Below, piece by piece: positions 47,102 to 58,560 of a DNA stretch of 64,000 nucleotides. Source of the stretch: Imbricaverruca yamaguchii (Eukaryota > Arthropoda > Thecostraca > Neoverrucidae); the NCBI GenBank assembly GCA_034440575.1, contig JAOTOL010001388.1, positions 366,001 to 430,000 on the forward strand. The letters run 5' to 3'. Under the pieces are notes generated by a model that was given only the letters and a program-made list of their open reading frames with translations, had not been told where the DNA came from and did not search any database. Numbering within the stretch: the stretch's first letter is position 1; each line of letters starts with the position of its first letter. Both the position numbers and the translations under genes were made by a program.

Positions 47102-48060
47102 CTATCGTTGAAGTCACAGATCATGCTAACGGAATATGTAATTTTGGTGGCAAAAGCCGACGTGTTAATGTCACAACTCGTCCAAAACGAATGCTTCTTT
47201 AGGAGTACAATTTCCTAATTCATCGGCCTAATTCACAATTTTTGTCACTGTATACCAAGTAGTTGCCAAGTAGTAATTTTATAGGTTAAGGTGAAATCCA
47301 GCGTTTACACCACTCAAGTACATGGCGCAATACTGGTTGATTTGATTCAATTACCATACGTCACCTACCATCGCAGCAAAGAGAATGAAACTGTATATTT
47401 CACAAAAAGTACTTCCTGTGTGCAGTGTGTTATCCATGTAAGCTGTAATTACAACATGAAGATCACCTCACTGAACACAATGTTAGTTGGCTTCATTTAG
47501 GCTTTCATTTTCCCGAAACCCAAATGTCCAATCTGGCAACTTTAAAGGTGACAAGGCAAGTGGATGTGACATTTTGAGGATTTTTATGAGACAGGAATAC
47601 AAATATATCATTATTTAACATGGATAAATACATTTCCAATCATCTAAAACATCGGTTGATTTCATAGTACCCATACCCGAAAAAAGAAAACAAGCATAAA
47701 AACGCCATGGTTTGGCTTAATATAAATTTCCGTTAAGGTACCCGCTCTTAGTTGATCGCTTCGTTCACCCAACTCGTTCTCTCATCCCAGCTGCGCATGT
47801 GTCATTACATGACATCACATCAACACCTGTGGCGAATTCTGAAGTGGTTCTGAGAGTTGACCCTGAGGAATGGTAGGTGCCCAACTTCAGACACTCGTTT
47901 TGTTTTGCTTGTTTTGTTGTGAACATTCACGTGCTGAAAGCTACATTTCGCTTGGTTTCTGACCCGTTTCAAATTTTTCATTTTGTACCGTAGCCACATC
48001 CGAAGTCGGCTTGCATCTGCACTTACTCTTTGCGTTCTTAAAACTATGTTCAGTTTGGAC
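47102..48060. other. Non-coding, unique AT-rich
   Basis: Vsx intron 2 close to exon 2. No feature is recognised. Confidence 0.6.
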
Positions 48061-48068
48061 TGGTGTGT

Positions 48069-48893
48069 GCGCGATGTTCTGCAGTCAGCGCGTACACCTA
48101 CCGTGCGCGGTGTTCTGCAGTCAGCGCGTACACCTACCGTGCGCGGTGTTATGCAGTCAGCACGTGCACCTACCGTGCGCGGTGTTCTGCAGTCAGCACG
48201 TGCACCTACCGTGCGCGATGTTCTGCAGTCAGCACGTGCACCTACCGTGCGCGGTGTTGTGCGATCAGCACGTGCACCTACCGTGCGCGGTGTTATGCAG
48301 TCAGCGCGTACACCTACCGTGAGCGGTGTTCTGCAGTCAGCACGTGCACCTACCGTGCACGGTGTTCTGCAGTCAGCACGTGCACCTACCGTGCGCGGTG
48401 TTATGCAGTCAGCACGTGCACCTACCGTGCGCGGTGTTCTGCAGTCAGCACGTGCACCTACCGTGCGCGGTGTTGTGCGATCAGACGTGCCTACCGTGCG
48501 CGGTGTTATGGTGCGCGACACCTACCGTGGCGGTGTTCGCGTCAGCACTACTACCGTGCCGGTGTTCTGCAGTCAGCACGTGCACCTACCGTGCGCGGTG
48601 TTATGCAGTCAGCACGTGCACCTACCGTGCGCGGTGTTATGCAGTCAGCACGTACACCTACCGTGCACGGTGTTATGCAGTCGGCACGTGCACCTACCGT
48701 GCACGGTGTTATGCAGTCAGCACGTGCACCTACCGTGCGCGGTGTTATGCAGTCAGCACGTGCACCTACCGTGCGCGGTGTTCTGCAGTCAGCACGTGCA
48801 CCTACCGTGCGCGATGTTCTGCAGTCAGCACGTGCACCTACCGTGCGCGGTGTTCTGCAGTCAGCACGTGCACCTACCGTGCGCGGTGTTCTG
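48069..48893 (-). repeat. 36-bp minisatellite built from the Vsx exon 2 splice donor
   Basis: About 22 units, irregular near 48480-48560. On the gene strand each unit holds CAGAACACCGCGCACG (the last 16 bases of exon 2), then GTAGGTGCACGTGCTGACTG. The exon 2 donor is the first copy; the others lie downstream in intron 2. Each unit repeats the GTAGGT donor and also offers CTGAC...CAG, a miniature branch point plus acceptor. TGA follows within 18 bases of every donor in the Vsx frame, so use of a later donor would truncate the protein. Long frames in three plus phases are artefacts. Confidence 0.95.
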
Positions 48894-49037
48894 CTCCATT
48901 GCGCGGATGTGGTCGAAGCCGACGAAGCCGTGGTGGCCCTGCGGCGGCACGCCGGCAGGAAGGAAGCCGGCCGCGGCGGCCGCCGCCGCCTGATACATCC
49001 GCGATGTGGCCATCGTGTTCAGGTGGTCGAACCCCGG
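48878..49037 (-). CDS. Vsx: Vsx exon 2: linker between octapeptide and homeodomain
   Basis: This exon encodes 53 residues plus one base, beginning PGFDHLNTMATSRMYQ, followed by a seven-Ala run, then GFLPAGVPPQGHHGFVGFD and ending MEQNTAH plus G. The acceptor is CTCTCCACAG|CC in phase 0, matching exon 1. The donor is CACG|GTAGGT in phase 1, and the left-over G joins GT of exon 3 to make Gly. The low-complexity linker fits the region between octapeptide and homeodomain in Vsx proteins. Oddities: the last 16 exon bases and about 20 intron bases are repeated roughly 22 times downstream. A second equivalent acceptor lies exactly 30 bp upstream (after 49068) and would add ten residues in frame, so the 5' boundary is ambiguous. 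Confidence 0.8.
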
Positions 49038-49285
49038 CTGTGGAGAGCTCAACGAGTTAAAACCCGGCTGTGGAGAGGTTGTAAAGTCATACCCCGGCGG
49101 CACAAGGTCAAACACCGGCTGTGTAGAGCCGTTACGTCTCACCCAAGCTTCACAAGGCCACAATATGGCTTTGTGGGGCGATACTCCAGCTGTGAAGAGA
49201 CCGCACATATGCGCAATCCGGCTGTGGGGAGGTCTCAAGGTCAAACCCTGCCTATACAGAGCCTATGCAGAGGCCGCGCAGTAAA
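49026..49285 (-). repeat. Degenerate 30-bp repeat spanning the Vsx exon 2 acceptor
   Basis: On the gene strand, units read CTCTCCACAGCCGGGTTTTA plus ACTCGTTGAG and decay upstream. They stay open in the exon 2 frame (PQPGFNSLSS, PPGYDFTTS and TQPVFDLV types). Two near-identical acceptors (before 49037 and before 49067) have branch-like TTTTAAC or TTTACAAC upstream. The array could be coding, intronic, or used alternatively. Confidence 0.7.
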
Positions 49286-49329
49286 GCCGTGGCTTCGAAA
49301 GGTCGAGCTCGACGCGGATATGTAGTAGA

Positions 49330-51130
49330 GTTTGTGGCTCATTTGATCAGGTCAAACCTCGGCTATGTGGAATTCACAATCCGGCAAAGCAGTTGCTAAG
49401 TCAATTGGCGAAACATCGAAAGGAGACTAAAAAATAATTCTCCATTATTGGACTGGATGAAAGCGCCTATTGTTTTGGGTACCTGTATTGTAATTATTAA
49501 ACGTCCCGTCGCCAGTAGTGGACTAGAGAACTACACCGTTTTGCCCTTGGGACTTCAGGACATTGTATGTCGCCTAACCTGATGTTTCAAAAGGCATGCT
49601 ACTTTTTACCTCATGGAACATGCACTTCGTTGAATTTGGACATATATTTTGATCTAGATGTTAGGTGTCGCGAAAGCATATCCTTTCCTAGATGAAGCAC
49701 TCCTTTTCTTTTGTTAAAAAAAAAATATTTTTGTCCTTCAAGGCAAACTGGAAGAGACAAAAAGCTTAGTCCAGTAGCGTAAAACTCGCAAAACTCGACA
49801 AGACCCACAAATCGTTCGGTTTGAAATACATGATGGCCCCATAATGTTTCACATGATAGCATCCCTCCTTTAAATATGATACAACTTCAGAAACAAAGTC
49901 AATTATGTGTCAAGAAACAAGCGTAGGGTGAGTGGGACAGTTACCTTCATGACTTCCTGTGAATCAACAGGTGAGAATGACAAGTCTTACTTTTTTCTTT
50001 AAATGTTGCGAAGGTCACCCTATTCATAATCGTTACTTGTAGTTCGCACCCGTGCAGTTTTCACATATGTCGTGAAAAAACGATGCTCTCCATAGGGGGC
50101 CTTAGGAGACCGATTCACCCTACCGTTGCCGAAATCCTGTATCCGCCCCTGGGTGAGGAATTGCGAATCTCTGGGAGACCGTGACCCAGGCGACATTGGT
50201 CTATGGTGCAGCATGACTGGGCGAAATGGGCTGCATTCACCCCACAGTTGTGCAGACCTTCGTGGTAAATTAACGTCAGCCTTATGACATAGCGAAGCAA
50301 TTGCTGAACTGAAGTATCTCCCATCGATCCCGGGCTTCCAGCTTGACTGTTGTACATACATGGTTTTCTAGAGTGCAGCTTCAGCTGGTCTGGAGAACAC
50401 ATTGAAGTTAGATACATCTTCTACCAATGCGCCTTGGGTCAACTTTTTTAGATGCATAGAGCGGTGCCAGCCTGCCAATCACTGGTGTGATTTTGTACAC
50501 ACTATATTGACACGTGCCCCATCCAATGGTAAATTGTGCACTTCCGACACTAAATTATGCAAATTTGAGGTCAACAAAATCAGCAGGGACAGTTTAGAGC
50601 GCATCCGCTCCCCTGACTCCGTAGATTTTTCTCATCAGGTGGTACCAGCGAAATCCCCGAGTACAATTCAGCCTTAATTTGTTTTAAATGTCTTCTGAAA
50701 AGAGCATGATGAGCCCACCCAGTCGTCTGGATCGAACGTCAACCCTTATGGCATTCCATACACGTGATGTTGGTTCTAACAGTGTAAAAGACCCCGAATG
50801 GCTTTTCGTCCGTCTGACCTTGTCCAGAAATAGTTAGTAGTGCTCAGGCAGTTAAACGAGCTATGCGGACTCCTAAGTGGTAATTCAGATGGTGCAGTAT
50901 TGCCAGTGTTATAGCGCTAACACCAGTTCCTCATCATCCACTGGCTGTACTTGTGTACAGTCAAACGAGTACAGCACGTCTCTAGCAATGTGCTTTCTCG
51001 TCGGGCCGCGGGTGCAGGAGGCACGCGCTCAGCTTCCCCGGCAGTGAAAATTATCGGCCAGCAAAGCTGTGGGGAGGGGGAGGGGGAGGGGGTCAGTGGG
51101 CCAGGCGGCGGCGGTGTGGCTGGTTTGGAG
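49330..51130. other. Vsx intron 1, mostly unique; lone transposon end at 50151
   Basis: No exon is recognised. CCGAAATCCTGTATCCGCCC followed by CTG ends at 50151. Read inverted it is CAGGGGCGGATACAGGATTT, a hAT-type terminus whose partner end I cannot find. Confidence 0.45.
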
Positions 51131-51147
51131 TGAGTGTGAATATCGTG

Positions 51148-52015
51148 TATGGTCGGCTGTGGCTCGGAGCTGCTCCGGCCGGCTGTGGCTCGGAGCTGCT
51201 CCAGCCGACTGAGGCTCGGAGCTGCTCCGGCCGGCTGAGGCTTGGAGCTGCTCCGGCCGGCTATGGCTCGGAGCTGCTCCGGCCGGCTGTGGCTCGGAGC
51301 TGCTCCAGCCGACTGAGGCTCGGAGCTGCTCCGGCCGGCTGTGGCTCGGAGCTTCTCCGGCCGGCTGTGGCTCGGAGCTGCTCCGGCCGGCTGTGGCTCA
51401 GAGCTGCTCCAGCCGGCTGAGGCTCGGAGCTGCCCTGGCCGGCTGAGGCTCGGAGCTGCTCCGGCCGGCTGTGGCTCGGAGCTGCTCCGGCCGGCTGTGG
51501 CTCGGAGCTGCTCCGGCCGGCTGTGGCTCGGAGCTGCCCTGGCCGGCTGAGGCTTGGAGCTGCTCCGGCCGGCTATGGCTCGGAGCTGCTCCGGCCGGCT
51601 GTGGCTCGGAGCTGCTCCAGCCGACTGAGGCTCGGAGCTGCTCCGGCCGGCTGTGGCTCGGATCTGCTCCGGCCGGCTGTGGCTCGGAGCTGCTCCAGCC
51701 GGCTGAGGCTCGGAGCTGCTCCGGCCGGCTGTGGCTCGGAGCTGCTCCAGCCGGCTGAGGCTCGGAGCTGCTCCGGTCGGCTGTGGCTCGGAGCTTCTCC
51801 GGCCGGTTGTGGCTCGGAGCTGCTCCGGTCGGCTGTGGCTCGGAGCTGCTCCGGCCGGTTGTGGCTCGGAGCTGCTCCGGCCGGCTGAGGCTCGGAGCTG
51901 CTCCGGCCGGCTGAGACTCGGAGCTGCTCCAGCCGGCTGAGGCTCGGAGCTGCTCCGGCCGGCTGATGAGGCTCGGAGCTTCTCCGGCCGGGTGAGGCTC
52001 GGAGCTGCTCCGGCC
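51148..52015. repeat. 27-bp minisatellite (GGCTCGGAGCTGCTCCGGCC)
   Basis: About 32 units of GGCTCGGAGCTGCTCCGGCC with GGCTGTG, GACTGAG or GGCTATG. As 27 is divisible by three, frames of up to 377 codons open on both strands ([10 protein letters not shown] and [12 protein letters not shown] types). There is no start context, splice structure or domain to support a gene. Confidence 0.96.
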
Positions 52016-52079
52016 GACACCACACCGGCAATAGCGGCCCCGGTCGGCACCCGAGCGGCCGACCGCCGTCACCGCCGAA

Positions 52080-52630
52080 GCTGCCGTCGTCACAGTCGCC
52101 GTCACATTCGTCACAACCGCCATCACAGCCGCCGCCACAGCCGTCGTCACAGCCACCGCCACAGCTGCCACTGTAGCAGCCACCACAGCAGTCACCACAG
52201 CAGTCACCACTGTAGTCACCACAGCAGTCACCACAGCAGTCACCACAGCAGTCACCACAGCAGTCACCACAGCAGTCACCACAGCAGTCACCACAGCAGT
52301 CACCACAGCAGTCACTACAGCAGTCACCACAGCAGTCACCACAGCAGTCACCACAGCAGTTACCACAGCAGTCACCACAGCAGTCATACAGCAGTCACTA
52401 CAGCAGTCACAGCCGCCGCCACAGCCGTCGCCACAGCCGCCGTCACAGCCACCGCCACAGCTGCCACTGTAGCAGCCACCGCAGCAGTCACCACAGCAGT
52501 CACAGCCGTCGCCACAGCCGTCGCCACAGTCATTACAGCAGTCACAGCCGTCGCCACAGCCACCGCCACAGCCACCGGAGCAGTCACAGCCGTCGCCACA
52601 GCCGTCGCCACAGCCACCGGAGCAGTCACC
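52080..52630. repeat. 12-bp minisatellite (CAGTCACCACAG)
   Basis: A core of CAGTCACCACAG repeats (52180-52400) is flanked by related CAGCCGTCGCCACAGCCGCC units. Ala/Val/Thr and His/Ser frames are artefacts. Confidence 0.95.
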
Positions 52631-52639
52631 AGGTTTGAT

Positions 52640-53848
52640 AGATTATTTGGGGCCAATGCCATATTTTAATTATAAGGTGTGCGGTGGGAACATTGGAAAT
52701 TGGGTGGATGAATTGGGATGTGCAGACGTGAATCACGCATGTCTTATGCTCGATTCACAAGTGTATTGCCATAGCGTGTGTGCTACTCGATCAACGAGTG
52801 TGCTACGCGAGATCGAGTGAACGTGGCTAGATAGGCTGGGGTAAATTATTTCTTCAGAACGCAGAATAAATTCTTGATCAAGGTGTTTCAGTATATTTTT
52901 TTCTAGTCTTGGAGTATCCTTTCTTTATAGGCTTAACCAAATGCCCACTGTGGCTATTATTAAGCCTGAACACTTTGTGACTTTATGGCTTTGGATGTGG
53001 CCGCTACGCCTCCCCGACCGGCGTGGGTTCGGCCGCAGGGTGCGCATGGAGGTCACGTGCATTTCCCTATCCTCATGTGGCGCACAGTTGATTATTCCAC
53101 ACCTTCACTTGACAGCGCATTGTCACTGCCGGTGCCTGAGACATCGAATGCAACATAGATGTGTTAATGGCGAGTCGGCTGAATCAGGTATGATTGTGCA
53201 TGTGCCGACGCGCACCGCTTGAATGAGATGCGTCCGTGTTGAGTGTTGGGTGTGCACCGGTTTAATCACGTGCAACAGTGCAACGTGTACATGGTGTGGG
53301 CATGTGAATGAGTGTGAATGTCAGCACGGTTCATGAAATTTTACGCCGCGCGATATTCCTGAATATGTTCGAAATATGGACATTGTACCTAAAACACCCC
53401 AAGCAGGCCATGACCAGGGGCGTCAGTCTCCGAATGACATTGGGGAGAGGGGCTCAATACGTGGAGGAAATGAAATGGCCGTATTTGATTGCAGGGGCCG
53501 CCCATAAAGGCTCCTGTTAAAATTGAATTATTATTGAGTCGAGCAAACGCTGATGGTGCGGAGAAGATGCCAAGGGCCTTGAAATGTACCAAACCGACAT
53601 CCACAGACTGCATAGTCTCTCAGGTGGAGTGACTACCAGTTTTCCACTGCACTCGACCTCTGCTCTCTGTGGCTGCCAGTCCCCAGCAGGCGGCGGTTTG
53701 TATCATTGATGGTACGGAGGTCTGGCTGCAGTCAATGGTGGACACCAGCAGCACCAACCGCTGGTGCTGGCCTTGGTCCACTGCCTCCCGACACCAGTAA
53801 AACTTGCCACCGGTGCTGGCCTTGGCCGCCTACCTCACAGCACCACAC
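52640..53848. other. Non-coding, unique
   Basis: No exon is recognised. CAGGGGCGTCAGTCTCCG at 53415 could be another degraded hAT-type end. Confidence 0.45.
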
Positions 53849-54150
53849 GTGCTCTAGCTGTAGCAGCTACTCTGACCATTCCTCCACATGTCTCTGTCCC
53901 ACGTATTTTGGGTGTAGCAACTACTCTGACCATTCCTCCACACGTCTCTTCCCCACGTATCCCGACTGTAGCAGCTACTCCGACTATTTCCCCTCACGTC
54001 TCTGTCCCACGTATTCCGGCTGTAGCAGCTACTCCGACTATTTCCCCTCACGTCTCTGTCCCACGTATTCCGACTGTAGCAGCTACTCCGACTATTTCCC
54101 CTCACGTCTCTGTCCCACGTATTCCGGCTGTAGCAGCTATTTTTTTTATC
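53849..54150. repeat. 54-bp minisatellite, about 5.5 units
   Basis: Units contain GTAGCAGCTACTCCGACTAT, TTCCCCTCACGTCTCTGTCC and CACGTATTCCGGCT. An 18-residue periodic frame (AVAATPTISPHVSVPRIP) is a by-product. Confidence 0.95.
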
Positions 54151-55200
54151 ATTTCCACACACATCCCTGTCCCACGTATGATGGCCACCTGTCGCTACTC
54201 TTCGCCCGCGACCAATCGGCGCGAGAGATTGGCGACACGACATGACTCAACGGTCGAGGTGTCGTAAAACCAATAACCACCACCACCCACGTATGCTGGC
54301 TGGAATCGCAAGGTAGGAAAGGGAAGTGTGGAACAAGTCATTTTGATAAGCCGACTTAACTGTATGACAAATGGTGTCCCGATTTATCTCCTGATTTATT
54401 GCCATAGAGTGGCAATTGATACTCGACAGAACCACCATTTTGTAACCAATCGTAATGCTTTGAGCTGGACAGACAGATGCGGTAAATGTCATGGTCTAAT
54501 TTTTCTTAGCACTTTCAGCGTTACTCAGAACATTTTTATCCCTTCTTCTATTTGACCTTCCAGGTCAGCTTAAACAGGCCAATGTCGGATGGTAGCTAAC
54601 CGCTCGGTCATCGCCGAATTCTTGATACTCTGGTCGTCAGAAAAATCCTATTTCGTGTTTCAATATCGTACTAAAGACTTTCGAAGGTTGTCGTGTCGCA
54701 GACCATTGCAGAATGGAGAATGCCACAACTCCCTTAGTGACTCGTCACCAAGGGAAATGCAATTGGAATGATGAATGCTTGGAATGCTGAGAACAATCTG
54801 AAATGTTCCAATTGTCGAAGATTTAAAATACAACTTTCATCATTTTATTTGCATAGATTTAGAAGAAAACAAGTTTTCCATTCCATATTTTGGTCCACCG
54901 AGCATCTGCGACACGAATGCTTTTGGTAAGCTTTGCCAGTGACCTTGCCTGCTATCGACTTTGAACTTCAAACCTAACTTAAAGTCAAGAACTTAAAATC
55001 ATTCGTGGCCTTATTTTGCCACTACACTTTCATGTTTCAAGCATTATAATTAGTCACAGTCATACATAAAAACCATCCATTTCAGAATGAGTGTCATTTT
55101 ATACAATTTTGAACGGGCAAGTAATCTTATTGGCTTCCCCCATTGATTATTTGGGCTTAAGGGCGCGTGGACTACTAAGGTCATTTTGCGCCCATTTATT
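54151..55200. other. Non-coding, unique
   Basis: No recognised feature in intron 1. Confidence 0.55.
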
Positions 55201-55204
55201 GGCT

Positions 55205-55315
55205 TCCCCCAATAATTTCAACTTTTAACATGGTACCCTGTGCAATATGCTCCACCAATCCATTTGGGTCTGCTCATCATCCTCATGTATTGTGCACCCC
55301 TCCATTTTAGCTTAG
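55205..55315 (+). repeat. SINE 3' fragment
   Basis: It shares ACCCTGTGCAATATGCTCC, CAATCCATTTGGGTCTGC and TGTATTGTGCACCCCTCC with the 3' part of the SINE at 15770-16085. The preceding ACTTTTAACATGGTACC matches 63605-63625. Confidence 0.6.
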
Positions 55316-55429
55316 ACTACAGGATTGACGGAATGACGCCTGATGTAACTTCCTGTGTATTTGCATTTTTGCATGTATCTTTTACCACTTGGCAACACAA
55401 AATGTTCAAAAGGCACATTTAAAAGTCGC

Positions 55430-55790
55430 ATTGGATCGTCCAATGCATCGGCACCCCCAAACCGCACCTGCTTCCGCAAATAAAAAACGATCGGGGTTCA
55501 AGTTATGCACCGGGACCCTCAAAGCATATCGGGCCCGAAAAGATCTCATGAAGTCCCAAAAACAGGCCGGCCCGCACAGAAAGCGACATGGTCCTGGGAA
55601 TGAACGCACCGGGGCGCTACTTAAACACCTCGGGGCATTGGAAAACGCATCGGTCACTCAAAAACACAGTTTGTTCACAAAATGCGCCAAACCCGTAAAC
55701 CGGGAGAGCATAAAAAACGCATCAGTGTCCAAGACATGCGCCGGGGCTCTAAAGCAGATCGATTGACGAAAAAGGCAGCGGGCCCAAAAG
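55430..55790. repeat. Degenerate 30-bp repeat
   Basis: Diverged units carry CGCACCGGG.C.CTCAAA and CATCGG.CCCGAAAA. The 125-codon frame over it has no recognisable domain. Confidence 0.6.
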
Positions 55791-57179
55791 AGCACACAGT
55801 ATGAGCGCGATTGTCACGGTTCAATATTCAGTCTGAGAGCATATGCAAACGAAAAGATGGGGTACAGCAAAGGTGAGAGAGCATCCGGATTTCCACCAGA
55901 AAGTATGTCATAAAAAGAACTAACTTTGAGTTTAGATCTCTAAATTTTCACAGGTAACCTCACACGAAGCCTTGCATGACATCAACTATGGCACACGGCG
56001 ACGGTCTGACGGCAATTAGCAAAACGTGAGGACTGAGGTGTGACACAGATACGGCAGAAACCGCAAAAAACGCAGAAAACGCAGAAACGCACAAATTGTG
56101 GAGAGTGCAACGACGCTAGGCGAGTGCATGTGTGGATGAACGTTGGGATGGCGACGACCGGATGATATAGACTGGAATGCTTGAATTATTATTTTTTTAA
56201 ACTAGGGCTAGGTTGGGCCGTCTCCAATTCCGCTTCCCTCCACTCCCCCCCCCCCCCACGCTGGCCAAAATCCTAGATACGCCCCTGATGAGACCGACGG
56301 TCACTCACATGAGCTTCTGCTAATCCAAAGTACGAAGGGTGCAACATCAGAACGCATCGGTTATAGACCGAGTACGCCCCCATTACGCTTCGATCTCGGT
56401 CATGTATAAAATAATACTCGGTGTTTAGCAGCCTAGGACCAAGCGATCAGCGCATAGGTTCTCAGTCATTTCATCTAGTCAGAAATATTGCACCTTCAGC
56501 TATTTGTGCATAATTTAAATATACTGCGACGAAGCAGCCCCCCTCCCCCCGGGGACGGAACGTCTCCAATCTTGTGGAAGAGCACGCCCCGATGCGTTTT
56601 TATTCAAATTATCGGAGTCTTACCGGTCTTCAAGTTAGATTTTGCACGCGAATCGTGGATTCAGCCAAGTACTATACAATAGGAATAATTATTGCGTTCG
56701 CATAGAGCTTCCCGTTTGAATGGGCATACTTCTTTCGTCACCACTTCCAAGGACATCACGCATATCGGTTGAAGTATAAAAACAAATTTATGTAGTGAAA
56801 TAGTGCATATTCAAATTTACGTTGAAGAACTTGACAGCATATGCCTACTGACTCCGACGATTCTACGAGGTGGAGCCTGCCCTTGTTTTGCTTCATTCGT
56901 TAGGCAGATACCCTGTGCAGCAAGACCCACTAAGCACACCAGCGGATGTGGTGGGTGGCGAGGGAATGTTGACCACGCCCCGTCAAGCCGGCCGACTTAA
57001 ACCAAAGAATTGTGACTTGGCGAAACTAAGGACATTGAAACCTAGGATAATATTATTAGCATAAAGGTGTCTTAGTGTATTTCTATTGTTCAATGCATTT
57101 CAAATTCGCGGAGCTTGTAAAAATCGTGGGTCGGTTATTTTTGGTCGTGGAAGGAAATTTGGCGCCCTGTCAAGGTCGG
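55791..57179. other. Non-coding; lone transposon end at 56287
   Basis: AAAATCCTAGATACGCCCCTG ends at 56287 and is the inverse of a CAGGGGCGTATCTAGGATTT terminus. The rest is unique intron 1 sequence. Confidence 0.45.
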
Positions 57180-57870
57180 CAGCTGATATGTCAGGCATGT
57201 CAGGGTATGTAGCTCCGACGGGCTGACAGACTCAGGGTGCATGCCATGCTGACAAACTCAGGGCCCGTGACAGTGACGGGCTGACAGGTTCAGAGTGCAT
57301 GACGTGCTGACATGTCAGGATATGTAGCAGGTTGACAGGTTGGCAGGATATGTGGCGGGCTGACTGGTCCAGGGTGCGTGTCAGCGACGTGCTGACATGT
57401 CAGGATATGTGGCGGGCTGACTGGTCCAGGGTGCGTGTCAGCGACGTGCTGACATGTCAGGATATGTGGCGGGCTGACTGGTCCAGGGTGTGTGTCAGCG
57501 ACGTCCTGACATGTCAGGATATGTGGCGGGCTGACTGGTCCAAGGTGTGTGTCAGCGACGTCCTGACATGTCAGGATATGTGGCGGGCTGACTGGTCCAG
57601 GGTGTGTGTCAGCGACGTCCTGACATGTCAGGATATGTGGCAGGCTGACTGGGCCAGGGTGTGTGTCAGCGACGTCCTGACATGTCAGGATTTTTGGGTC
57701 TGACTGGTCCAGGGTGCGTGTCAGCGACGTCCTGACATGTCAGGATATGTGGCAGGCTGAGTGGGCCAGGGTGTGTGTCAGAGACGTCCTGACATGTCAG
57801 GATATGTGGCAGGCTGAGTGGGCCAGTGTGTGTGGCAGCGACATGCCGACAGGCGTCAGGCGTCAGGCGT
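57180..57870. repeat. 57-bp minisatellite next to the Vsx exon 1 donor
   Basis: Nine or so units contain GACATGTCAGGATATGTGGC, GGGCTGACTGGTCCAGGGTG and CGTGTCAGCGACGT, followed by a short CAGGCGT repeat up to about 57880. A periodic 19-residue plus frame (DVLTCQDMWRADWSRV) is an artefact. The array starts about 20-50 bp into intron 1 on the gene strand. Confidence 0.95.
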
Positions 57871-57897
57871 CAGGCGTGTCAGACGTGTCCGGCTCAC

Positions 57898-58116
57898 CTG
57901 GCTGAACACGGGCCGGCTGTAGTGGTGCGCCGCCGGGTGGGTGGCCATGCTGGCGGCGGCGGCCGACGCGCGCTGCTCCTGGTGCAGGCCGAGCAGCTCC
58001 TGGATGGCGAACGGCGAGCGCTGCGGCGGCGACGCCGGCACGACCGCGCCGGCCGGCACTCCGAGCGCGGCCGGCGCCATCAGGCCGGGCCGCTCCGGCT
58101 GCAGCACGTTCATCAT
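57898..58116 (-). CDS. Vsx: Vsx exon 1: N-terminus with octapeptide motif
   Basis: This exon encodes 73 residues from a double ATG; the first (58116-58114) has A at -3 and is taken as the start. Residues 36-44 read FAIQELLGL, the Eh1/octapeptide-type repressor motif found near the N-terminus of Vsx/Chx10 proteins, which recruits Groucho-type co-repressors in that family. The rest is low-complexity Ala/Pro/His (SAAAASMATHPAAHHYSRP), as usual for homeobox first exons. The exon ends CAG|GTGAGC, a near-consensus donor, in phase 0. GC content is very high, unlike most of the flanking DNA. An in-frame GTG 21 bp further upstream is not needed as a start. The intron side of the donor runs within about 50 bp into a 57-bp minisatellite. 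Confidence 0.9.
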
Positions 58117-58560
58117 TGTCGGCCACACGGTCAGCACTGACCAGCGGTGGCGGCGGCGGCGGCGCCCAGGCGCGCGCGCGCGCGCCAGTACCGGCTCGGT
58201 CGGCGCGGCGCGCTAAGTGGGGCGATAGGCCCGGCCCGGCCCCGCCCGTCACACCCGAGTTGGTCGCAGCCGGGCACGGTCGCGCCGGCAGGCCGCAGGC
58301 GTGCTGGTGGGTCGCACGCGCGCACGCCGGATCGCAGCGTCTGCGTGCCGGTAATTGCCACTCCTGCGGCGTCGTCCGGCCAAACTAGCCGTAAATCTCG
58401 CAGTGCGCGCCGCGCCGCTCATACGCCGGCCTATTACCGGGCGCTGTCTCCTGGCAGTGCAGGCTCCGCCCACAGCCGGCCGCTGGCCAATCGGCGTCCG
58501 GCGCCGCCAGCCGACGGACGGCCCCTTAATTAGCTTGTTAGGGGGCGGCGAAAGTGAACC
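58117..58560 (-). promoter_or_regulatory. CpG-rich region upstream of Vsx exon 1 (candidate promoter and 5' UTR)
   Basis: The stretch immediately upstream of the start codon is strongly GC- and CpG-rich, with an alternating GC tract near 58170-58184 and a TTAATTA motif near 58527. No TATA box or clear initiator can be assigned. Calling it a promoter is inferred from its position before the first coding exon and its composition. Open frames here in several phases are a by-product of high GC. Confidence 0.45.

Noticed and set aside
48063..49325. 420-codon plus-strand frame and its 336- and 244-codon companions
   Set aside because: They read the 36-bp splice-donor repeat antisense to Vsx exon 2; three phases are open simultaneously.
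50917..52387. 377- and 329-codon minus frames rich in Ser/Glu/Pro/Ala
   Set aside because: They are products of the 27-bp and 12-bp arrays, with no domain or splice context.
53706..54267. Periodic 18-residue protein-like repeat
   Set aside because: It comes from a 54-bp minisatellite whose length is a multiple of three. No start context or flanking coding sequence is present.
57332..57905. Repeat protein with WRADWSRV units
   Set aside because: It is a 57-bp intronic minisatellite read in the strand opposite to Vsx.
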